Source: Chitinophagales bacterium (GTDB taxonomy: Bacteria; Bacteroidota; Bacteroidia; Chitinophagales; Chitinophagaceae). From it: a DNA stretch of 44,614 nucleotides. Below the pieces are notes generated by a model. That model did not search any database. It was not told where the DNA came from and worked only from the letters and a program-made list of their open reading frames with translations. The translations under genes and the position numbers were made by a program. The DNA is taken from contig JAATFV010000156.1 in assembly GCA_015655015.1 (NCBI GenBank), positions 1 through 44,614 on the forward strand. Reading direction: 5' to 3'. Within the stretch, counting starts at the first letter, position 1. Each line of letters opens with the position of its first letter. Shown piece by piece: positions 26,056 to 32,506 of this stretch.

Positions 26056-26709
26056 TCAATAAGTTTCGTAAAACACCGTCGTCTGCTCAGGCTTACGCTT
26101 CTCCCATTGCAACACCTCCAACTCTGGCTGCGTATAAAAACCATCCGTATACCCTACACATAGATAAGCTACGAGCTTATTTTCGACTGGCGCGTTTACA
26201 ATACGTTTCACTTTCTCCGGATCAAGAATGCTCACCCATCCTATACCTATATTCAAAGCCCGCCCCATCAACCACATATTCTGGATAGCGCAAACAACAC
26301 TGTACAACCCGACTTCTTCCATCGATGTCTGTCCCAATACCGGCTTGCCGGAAGGCCTGTAAAACACCGCTATGTTGAGCGGAGCTTCCATAATTCCTTC
26401 CAACTTCAGAAGTGCATATACAGACTGTTTCTCCGTTTTAAAAACGGGAGTTGCTTTTTCATTTTCTGTAGTAAAACTTTCTTTTACCTGCTGCTTGATA
26501 TCCTTGTCCCTGATCAGCACGAATTCCCATGGCTGTGAAAATCCTACAGAAGGAGCGAAAAGGGCTGCATCCAATAGCTGTTGCAATATGGCTTCTTCCA
26601 CCGGTTTGTCCAGGAAACGGTTGCCCCGCACATCACGCCTGTTAGCAATGATGTCGCGCAATACTGCGGCTTCAGCCTCTGTAAATAATTTACCGTTTAA
26701 TAGATTCAT
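26056..26709 (-). CDS. bluB: 5,6-dimethylbenzimidazole synthase
   Basis: A 217-residue member of the nitroreductase fold that matches BluB. BluB breaks down reduced FMN with O2 to make 5,6-dimethylbenzimidazole, the lower ligand of cobalamin. Diagnostic stretches are RRDVRGNRF (Asp26 in the place of the catalytic aspartate), LLDAALFAPSVGFSQPWEFVLI, EEVGLYSVVCAIQNMWLMGRALNIGIGWVSIL (Ser160 in the place of the second key residue) and AYLCVGYTDGF. It stands alone, without other cobalamin genes in the window, divergent from the cupin gene. A good -7 box (TATCTTTG) lies 22 bp upstream. No cobalamin riboswitch is seen. An ordinary nitroreductase is less likely because of the RRDVR and GWVSIL motifs. 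Confidence 0.9.
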   Translation of the reverse strand: MNLLNGKLFTEAEAAVLRDIIANRRDVRGNRFLDKPVEEAILQQLLDAALFAPSVGFSQPWEFVLIRDKDIKQQVKESFTTENEKATPVFKTEKQSVYALLKLEGIMEAPLNIAVFYRPSGKPVLGQTSMEEVGLYSVVCAIQNMWLMGRALNIGIGWVSILDPEKVKRIVNAPVENKLVAYLCVGYTDGFYTQPELEVLQWEKRKPEQTTVFYETY

Positions 26710-27046
26710 AATTTTTTGTTGGACACGTGGCCAAAGATATTTCTCCTATTGATAAATCAGCTCAATCATTTTTGATTTTTTGCCAAAATACCGGATGGAA
26801 TTGCAACGGAGTTAACATTAACGCAATATGATATGACATACTTCGCTGCCAAAAAGTATAAATAATATTTTTATTACATACTTATACAAGTAATTATTTA
26901 TCAAATACTTATATCTGCTGATCCACCTATAAAGGGCCGGAGGACCTAATTTGCCACCAATATCCGGGAGGAGACAAAAGCAGTTTATGGTATAACCGGT
27001 TTACCTTTACTTATCCGGACGTATTTGTCGGCCTAAATCACCTGAT
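26710..27046. other. Divergent intergenic region between bluB and the cupin gene, with repeated ATACTT sites
   Basis: About 340 bp, AT-rich in the middle. ATACTTATA occurs twice in the same orientation (26878-26886 and 26905-26913, 27 bp apart), AAGTATA lies inverted at 26854-26860, and ATACTT again at 26838-26843. TACTTATACAAGTA at 26879-26892 is a short palindrome with a 4-bp centre. Such a cluster could be an operator set for either divergent gene. No gene is seen. CCGGAGGACCT near 26937 recalls the 3' box of a cobalamin riboswitch, but nothing else of that element is present. Confidence 0.4.
26732..26739 (-). promoter_or_regulatory. Bacteroidota -7 element TATCTTTG upstream of bluB
   Basis: TATCTTTG on the minus strand fits TAnnTTTG exactly and lies 22 bp before the bluB ATG. 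Upstream a TTG is found 23 bp away, slightly longer than the usual 19-21 bp spacing, so the -33 box is weak. Confidence 0.6.
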
Positions 27047-27625
27047 ATGAAAAGAAAAAAATTCGTTTCCTTATTCGGAATAGGCTTTCTGGGTCTCAGC
27101 TATTCAAAACTAAGAATATCGTCCCCTATGCAACAAGACAAATTCTATTTCAAAGATGATGGAAAAATACCGAACAGCAAGTTTCCCTTGTTACTATATC
27201 GAAATGCTTTTTCCCAAACAAATAACGAAGGTGCATCCTGGCTGGAAAAAAGGTTTGCCGACAATAACTGGACTAATTCATGGAGAAATGGGGTATACCC
27301 TTTCCATCATTATCATAGCACATCCCATGAGGTGCTGGGTATTTATTCAGGTTCGGCATTATTACATTTAGGCGGAGAACAGGGGGAAAAAGTAGAGGTC
27401 AGGGCAGGAGATATCATTGTTATTCCCGCCGGCGTTGGTCATAAAAACCTGGGAGGCGCTGGCCTGGGGGTAGTGGGCGCCTATCCTGATGGAAGGAGCA
27501 GGGATTTAAACCGCGGGCTCGATGGTGAACGCCCTCAGACAGATAAAAATATTGCAGCCTTGCCTATACCGGCAACGGATCCTTTTCTGGGAAAAAATAA
27601 GGGGTTGACAAAATTATGGCTGTGA
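27047..27625 (+). CDS. Exported cupin-domain protein
   Basis: A 192-residue single-domain cupin. A basic and hydrophobic N-terminus (MKRKKFVSLFGIGFLGLSYS) suggests export or membrane anchoring. Cupin motif 1 is HHYHSTSHEVLGIYSG with His88, His90 and Glu95 as metal ligands, and motif 2 is GDIIVIPAGVGHKNLG with His132, so the 3-His-1-Glu metal site is complete. Cupins of this kind include dioxygenases, isomerases and epimerases; substrate is unknown. It is 71 bp upstream of the PHP-type gene in the same direction and may share a transcript. ATACTT repeats lie upstream. Confidence 0.85.
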   Translation: MKRKKFVSLFGIGFLGLSYSKLRISSPMQQDKFYFKDDGKIPNSKFPLLLYRNAFSQTNNEGASWLEKRFADNNWTNSWRNGVYPFHHYHSTSHEVLGIYSGSALLHLGGEQGEKVEVRAGDIIVIPAGVGHKNLGGAGLGVVGAYPDGRSRDLNRGLDGERPQTDKNIAALPIPATDPFLGKNKGLTKLWL

Positions 27626-27696
27626 TTCCCCCGAAATTGCAGTAAACCGGGTCACCCTTAATTTCCTGTAAACTGTCTTATTAGAAATTTCGACAA

Positions 27697-28911
27697 ATGA
27701 GTATACGCGAATTTCTAAAGAAGTTTCGGCAAGTATTGCAGGTGATTATGGCAGGATGCATCAGCAGTTCCGCTCTGGGACAGTCGAGCCACAGCAATCC
27801 GTGGGCGCCTACGGAAATCGGTGTGCTGCCGCCCATCGCCAGCCTTTCCGACGGCATGTGGCTGAAGGGAGAGCTTCACGTTCACTCCCGGCATAGCAAG
27901 GAGTCCTCAAACAATCCCATCGCAAAGATCATTGCTTTTTCCAGGGCTGTCGGCATAGACTATGTCTGCATCACCGACCACGACAACCATGTAAATGGCG
28001 ACGTCGCGTTTAACACCTGGGCAGATCCGGAGTTCAGGTCAGATTCCGTCCTGCTGCTGTATGGTGCGGAATGGACGACGACCCGCGGCCACGGCAATGT
28101 ATTCTCGGCCAGGCCGTATGATCATCAGCGGTTGTACGACGTCCGCGATCAGCGCGACGTGGTGGTCGGGGCTGTGAAGAAAGAGCTGGGAATTCATCTG
28201 TCGGCCAACCATCCGAGCGGGAAAGATCATTTTGGCTACTCCTATGACATGGTCGAATCGATCGAAGTCTGGAATTCTGCCGTCTGGCCCAAGAATGCCA
28301 ATGCGATCATGATCTGGGACGACATGCTCTCTTCGGGCCGTAAGCTGACCGGCAGAGGCGGAAGTGACGCACACCATGGCGTTCCGGATACGCCGGACAA
28401 GGCGACAAAGAACAGTTACCAGGCTAAGGCCAACTATGTCGGCACCCCGACGACCTGGGTATTTGCCACGGCCCGGACTCCACAGGCGGTCGTAGACGCC
28501 CTCACGAACGGGCGGGTTTGTGTCAGCGCAAACCCCTTTGCACCCCGCGTAGAATTCTATGCTGACCTCGATCAGGACGGCAAGATGGACATGATGATGG
28601 GCGACAACGTCAAGTCGACGGGCAAACCCGTCAAATTCCGTGTTCAGCTGACAGGACATACGGTTCCGGATTCTTCCTATACTGTCAGCGTGGTGAAGGA
28701 TGGCAACCCCTTCGGCACCTTCCAGGCTACCGGGAAAATGCCCATGGTCGAGTTCACCGATACACCGGTAATACTTGGCCGGACCTACTACCGCGTAACG
28801 GTCGAAGGCCCTGCTACCCCCTATCCGCAGGTTCCCGGATCGATGGCGCTGAGCGGGAATATGGTCGGACTATCAAATCCGATCTACTTCAATTTCGACC
28901 CGAATTTTTGA
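27697..28911 (+). CDS. Secreted PHP-domain phosphoesterase of the CehA/McbA type
   Basis: A 404-residue protein with an N-terminal export signal (VLQVIMAGCISSSALGQ). The PHP metal-binding set is complete: GELHVHSRHS (His61, His63), ITDHDNH (Asp94, His95), Glu125 in YGAEWT, His132 in RGHGNV, His172 in SANHPSG, and GSDAHH (Asp224, His226). After about residue 280 comes a beta-sandwich-like part. The family includes metal-dependent phosphoesterases and the carbaryl hydrolase-type CehA group; the substrate here is unknown. The coding sequence uses more G/C-ending codons (CGACGTCCGCGATCAGCGCG) than its neighbours, a possible sign of acquisition. It likely forms a pair with the upstream cupin. Confidence 0.88.
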   Translation: MSIREFLKKFRQVLQVIMAGCISSSALGQSSHSNPWAPTEIGVLPPIASLSDGMWLKGELHVHSRHSKESSNNPIAKIIAFSRAVGIDYVCITDHDNHVNGDVAFNTWADPEFRSDSVLLLYGAEWTTTRGHGNVFSARPYDHQRLYDVRDQRDVVVGAVKKELGIHLSANHPSGKDHFGYSYDMVESIEVWNSAVWPKNANAIMIWDDMLSSGRKLTGRGGSDAHHGVPDTPDKATKNSYQAKANYVGTPTTWVFATARTPQAVVDALTNGRVCVSANPFAPRVEFYADLDQDGKMDMMMGDNVKSTGKPVKFRVQLTGHTVPDSSYTVSVVKDGNPFGTFQATGKMPMVEFTDTPVILGRTYYRVTVEGPATPYPQVPGSMALSGNMVGLSNPIYFNFDPNF

Positions 28912-28991
28912 TTTTTGAGAGTAAGTTTTTATACGCCCGATAGGTAGCCTGGGTACCCTTGAATTCCATTAAAATACGAGACATCCTGCCT

Positions 28992-29681
28992 TTACAATCT
29001 ATAAGATATCCTAAAACCCAGTGACAAATTAGGTGCTATGCTATAGCCGCCTTCAGCATCTACTTGCTCAAACAATGTGGCAAAATTGACATCTATCGAG
29101 GTGGATACAGCATCCCTACCGGGAACGAACTGCCTGTTAATATCCGTTATATACCGAAATCGGACACCGATGCCTGTATAAAAGTCCACGACGATTTTTT
29201 TGCTCAGGTGATGTTGAAAACCGATGATCCCGTTCAGGCCTAAAACAGATTTTCTAACGCCAAAAGCGTCCTCTGCCATTCCGGAGCTGTCACGGGCATT
29301 GGGAAAATAACTTATTTGCTTATTAAAGGTGTTATGCGTGTAGAAAACATTCACCGCCGCATATTGCCCATCCATCGTATAGGCGGTACCCCGGGCATAC
29401 TTGCCTCTATTTTTAAAATAGTAGCGAAGTTCCGTTTTAAATTTAAAGCCGCCCGAACCGATAAAGTTGGTGTCGGATTTTGGAAAGTGGTATAGTTCTA
29501 TGCCGGCTTCATTATACCAGCTAAACCGTTTGGAGAGTTTCCATTCCACACCAGCCTGGAAAGTCGGGAAGCCTACGATATCGATCAGCGCAGGCGGACA
29601 GAATTTGACGATCACTTTTTCGTTTTGAGAATAGGTGGTCATAGAAAACAGCAGGATACAAGCGGTTAGGGTCAGTCTCAT
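28992..29681 (-). CDS. Outer-membrane beta-barrel protein (DUF3575-like)
   Basis: The protein is 229 residues when started at the ATG at 29681, where a clean signal peptide MRLTLTACILLFSMTTYSQ begins; an upstream start at 29738 would add 19 residues without purpose. The mature part is made of alternating strands typical of small barrels: FQAGVEWKLSKRFSWYNEAGIEL, FKFKTELRYYFKNR, AAVNVFYTHNTFN, VLGLNGIIGFQHHLSKKIVVDFYTGIGVRFRYI, and a last strand NLSLGFRISYRL. It resembles the DUF3575 group, whose function is unknown. It is convergent with the PHP-type gene and downstream of the small exported protein, from which it is cut off by a good terminator. Confidence 0.75.
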   Translation of the reverse strand: MRLTLTACILLFSMTTYSQNEKVIVKFCPPALIDIVGFPTFQAGVEWKLSKRFSWYNEAGIELYHFPKSDTNFIGSGGFKFKTELRYYFKNRGKYARGTAYTMDGQYAAVNVFYTHNTFNKQISYFPNARDSSGMAEDAFGVRKSVLGLNGIIGFQHHLSKKIVVDFYTGIGVRFRYITDINRQFVPGRDAVSTSIDVNFATLFEQVDAEGGYSIAPNLSLGFRISYRL

Positions 29682-29756
29682 GGTTAAAATTACCGGTATC
29701 CCTATGATTATCAAAAGGAGGTTTCTGCTGCCCGGCAACTGTCATACTAAAGTCAT

Positions 29757-29781
29757 AAAAAAGCCGCTCTATAAGAGCGGC
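29757..29781 (-). terminator. Rho-independent terminator of the small exported protein gene
   Basis: On the minus strand GCCGCTCT, a TAT loop and AGAGCGGC form an 8-bp perfect stem, directly followed by TTTTTT (29762-29757). It lies about 45 bp after the stop of the gene ending at 29827. Confidence 0.88.
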
Positions 29782-29826
29782 CCCATTTCTATTATCTACT
29801 TCTATTCTTTCACCAAACTAAACGTC

Positions 29827-30252
29827 CTATAACTTCGTTACAACGGTGTTCTCCGTAATAGTCCTCGTCACTGCGAACTGGCGGGCGATCTCATTCTCTC
29901 CATTCCGGATAACGAAAGTGGGATGAATGTCAGCTTCTTCTTTCTGAAAAAATACCGACCTGGCAAAATGAGCATCGCTGAACTGTTTGCGGTAGATCAC
30001 ATCACCGGCATCATTTTTAATGATCAGCCAGAATTTTTCAGCCGTAGGGTTTTCGAATTCAACACGGAAGACGACGCTGTTATTGTCAACGCCTACATAT
30101 GTAACGGATACCTGTCCGTCGGTCAGACCTGATTTTTTATTGTTATCGCCATTAGCCAGGCTGGTCAGCGGGCTGCTGATAAAGAATACTAAAGCCACAA
30201 CTGCCACAGAAAGGGCTTTTACTACACGGGTACCAAAAGAATTAGTGTTCAT
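29827..30252 (-). CDS. Small exported protein of unknown function
   Basis: A 141-residue protein with a signal peptide (VVKALSVAVVALVFFISSPLTSLANG). The mature part reads as a small beta sandwich: GQVSVTYVGVDNNSVVFRVEFENPTAEKFWLIIKNDAGDVIYRKQFSDAHFARSVFF then FVIRNGENEIARQFAVTRTITENTVVTKL is split here across strands. Similar short exported proteins are common in Chitinophagaceae-like genomes without assigned function. It is a single-gene unit with a consensus promoter (30276-30307) and a strong terminator (29757-29781), which suggests high and constant expression. Confidence 0.8.
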   Translation of the reverse strand: MNTNSFGTRVVKALSVAVVALVFFISSPLTSLANGDNNKKSGLTDGQVSVTYVGVDNNSVVFRVEFENPTAEKFWLIIKNDAGDVIYRKQFSDAHFARSVFFQKEEADIHPTFVIRNGENEIARQFAVTRTITENTVVTKL

Positions 30253-30275
30253 ACTGTTTGTTTTTATTTACAGTA

Positions 30276-30307
30276 CAAAGATAGACACCGTATACCCCTG
30301 CCGCAAA
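30276..30307 (-). promoter_or_regulatory. Consensus Bacteroidota promoter TTTG-N20-TATCTTTG
   Basis: On the minus strand TTTG (30307-30304) is followed after exactly 20 bp by TATCTTTG (30283-30276), matching the Bacteroidota -33/-7 consensus in both boxes and in spacing. The ATG of the exported protein follows 23 bp later. This is the best promoter match seen in the window. Confidence 0.82.
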
Positions 30308-30434
30308 CCATCTTTTGCTGCTTTTTATTATGTCAAACCTGTTAATGTGCCTGTGAAATGCTTGTCAGCAAAGGGCTTTAACATTTTTTTCACATGACGA
30401 CTAACCAATTTTTACGATTGACTCCGTAATTCGT

Positions 30435-31175
30435 TTAGGAGAATTTTATCTTATCCCAAAGCTTATTAGCCACTACTTTTTCAATGACCTGCTCCCGGTA
30501 ATTCCTGCTGATAGGAATATGATGGGATTGTATAAAGATCTCGTTGCCTTCGATGCCTTCGATCTTATCAATAGAGACAATATAGGATTTATGTACCCGG
30601 ATGAATGCCCGGCTGTCTAAATTCTCTTCCAGGTTCTTTAAATACAGCAGGGTAAGGTATTTTCCCTTGTTAGTGCAAATAGTGACATAATTTTGTGTTC
30701 CCTGGATGTACAGGATGTCGTTGAAATAGATTTTTTCGTATTTGCTCCCGCATTTTATAAAGAAATAATCAGCGGCCGGATCAATCTTCTGAGGGGGTGG
30801 ATCTGCGGGTCTTGTAATGAGCTGGTGATAATCCCTCGCTTTTGCGGCCGACTTAAAAAACCGGTCAAAAGTAATGGGCTTTAATAAATAATCTAAGACA
30901 TTCAGTTGAAAACCTTCCAGGGCATAACTGGGGTATGCTGTAGTAATGATCACCAGGGGAGGGTCTTTCACTATTTTCAAAAAGTCAATCCCATTCATTT
31001 TGGGCGTCTGGATATCCAGGAAAACAAGGTCCACCGGATGTTCGTCCAATATTTTCATCAGCTCCACAGGGTCTTCACAGGTGCCGGTCAGCTGTAAAAA
31101 ATCGACCTGCCTTACGTAATTAGCAATCCCATCCCTCGCTAATGGCTCATCATCAATAATCACACAGTTTATCAT
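30435..31175 (-). CDS. LytTR-family response regulator (second system)
   Basis: A 246-residue regulator: receiver domain with CVIIDDEPLARDGIANYV, phospho-acceptor Asp54 in DLVFLDIQTPKMNG, and the conserved TTAYP and LLKPITFDRF; then a LytTR DNA-binding domain with DYFFIKCGSKYEKIYFNDILYIQGTQNYVTI and FIRVHKSYIVSIDKIEGI. It starts 14 bp after the end of the kinase gene at 31190, so the two are one unit. The divergently transcribed outer-membrane receptor at 32507 is the nearest candidate target. It is clearly a paralogue of the regulator at 2300-3040 with similar length and arrangement. Confidence 0.94.
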   Translation of the reverse strand: MINCVIIDDEPLARDGIANYVRQVDFLQLTGTCEDPVELMKILDEHPVDLVFLDIQTPKMNGIDFLKIVKDPPLVIITTAYPSYALEGFQLNVLDYLLKPITFDRFFKSAAKARDYHQLITRPADPPPQKIDPAADYFFIKCGSKYEKIYFNDILYIQGTQNYVTICTNKGKYLTLLYLKNLEENLDSRAFIRVHKSYIVSIDKIEGIEGNEIFIQSHHIPISRNYREQVIEKVVANKLWDKIKFS

Positions 31176-31189
31176 CGTAAATGGTATTG

Positions 31190-32365
31190 TTAAGCTATTT
31201 TTTGCAGGGTATGTGATGATACGAGCGCTGAAAGGTTTAATTGCAGACTTACCTCAAAGCTGGTCATATTACTTTGTATATCCAGGTCATATAACCCGGG
31301 ATAGATCAGATCCAATCTTCTCTGGACATTTTTTAAACCGATGCCTCCGTACCGGATCACTTCTTTAAAAGGCCCCTGAGATACGCTGTTGGAAACAGAA
31401 AAAGTCAATTGCTCCTGCTCAATCTGCAGCTTTATTCTTATCCAATTGGGTTTATCCGTAAACCTGGAGACATGTTTAAAGGCGTTTTCAACGAAAGGCA
31501 TCAAGATGAAAGGGGCGATCCCAAGATGTCCGGTATTCTGCTGGTTGATGAACAGGGAGACCTCGATATTATTATTAAGCCTGAGCTTCTCCAGCTCAAT
31601 CGTGTTTTCTAAAAAAGTGATCTCTTTGCTCAGGGAGATCTGCGTATCATTACATTCATAGAGCTGATACCGCAGCAGGTCGGAAAACTTGGCCAGGGAG
31701 GCGGAAGCCATATCAGGGTTCTTATGTATCAAAAAAAAGATGGAATTGATGGTATTGAACAGGAAATGCGGGTTGAATTGGTTCTTGAGAAACTTCAATT
31801 CGGTTTCCAGTTTTTCTTTTTCGAGCTGCTGATGCCTTCTTTCCGTCCGGATCCAATTCTTCGTCAGCTTAATGCTCATGGCAAATGTCATGGTCGCCAA
31901 CGTGGAAGGCAGTGAATTACCCAAAAAACCAAAAATACATGACCCCGATCCGTACAGTTCCTGAACGGTCTGCTTCGATGCAAGCGCAGTTAAATAATAG
32001 CCGGGAATAATTAATAATGCGGCGCTGCATATGGTTATAAGAAGGTAGACGATGTATTCCGTAAATCGTCCCTTCTCCAGGTAGCGGGGGATCAGGAAAT
32101 ATAAGTTGAAGTAAACAGCCAGGACCTGGAAAACAACATAAAACCCAAATTTAATGGCGAACGGTGTAAAAAGTATTGCGTGAGCTGCTTTGACAGGATT
32201 GGCAATCGCTACCACCCACCAGAGATAATGGTATAATAACCAGAATGGAATATGGTAGAGCTTATATTTTATCAGCCAGCTCTGAGGGGATGTACTAAAC
32301 ACGAGGCTTTCTTGAAAAGGTACATATTTTCTGCCTGATTGTAAAGCCTTACTATATGAATTCAC
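31190..32365 (-). CDS. LytS/YehU-type sensor histidine kinase (second system)
   Basis: A 391-residue membrane kinase. Hydrophobic segments lie at about 38-55, 66-93, 104-127 and 145-165, then a charged linker (RTERRHQQLEKEKLETELKFLK) and NQFNPHFLFNTINSIF with the expected phospho-His200. The ATPase domain shows LMPFVENAFKHVSRF and YGGIGLKNVQRRLDLIYPG. The start is a GTG at 32365 because no nearby in-frame ATG would keep the first helix. It is co-transcribed with the LytTR gene downstream and divergent from the outer-membrane receptor, with about 140 bp between the two starts. Confidence 0.93.
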   Translation of the reverse strand: MNSYSKALQSGRKYVPFQESLVFSTSPQSWLIKYKLYHIPFWLLYHYLWWVVAIANPVKAAHAILFTPFAIKFGFYVVFQVLAVYFNLYFLIPRYLEKGRFTEYIVYLLITICSAALLIIPGYYLTALASKQTVQELYGSGSCIFGFLGNSLPSTLATMTFAMSIKLTKNWIRTERRHQQLEKEKLETELKFLKNQFNPHFLFNTINSIFFLIHKNPDMASASLAKFSDLLRYQLYECNDTQISLSKEITFLENTIELEKLRLNNNIEVSLFINQQNTGHLGIAPFILMPFVENAFKHVSRFTDKPNWIRIKLQIEQEQLTFSVSNSVSQGPFKEVIRYGGIGLKNVQRRLDLIYPGLYDLDIQSNMTSFEVSLQLNLSALVSSHTLQKIA

Positions 32366-32506
32366 CCCAATAATTGACCAACTACCTGCCTGAATATATG
32401 AGTGGTATTCCCCTTGACTTTTAGCTGTTTATGCATTTCATCAAATAGTTCCCGCCTGTTGTCATTCGCATTTTTTTGGTTCTTTCCGCGCGGCTTTCTT
32501 TGTCTC

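Noticed and set aside
26935..26960. Cobalamin-riboswitch-like CCGGAGGACCT box near bluB
   Set aside because: Only the 3' box is suggestive and on the strand of the cupin gene; the conserved core (GCCACTG and the upstream paired elements) is missing.
28959..28968. GGGTACCC palindrome between the PHP-type gene and the barrel gene
   Set aside because: An 8-bp palindrome without loop or T-run is expected by chance and does not form a terminator.
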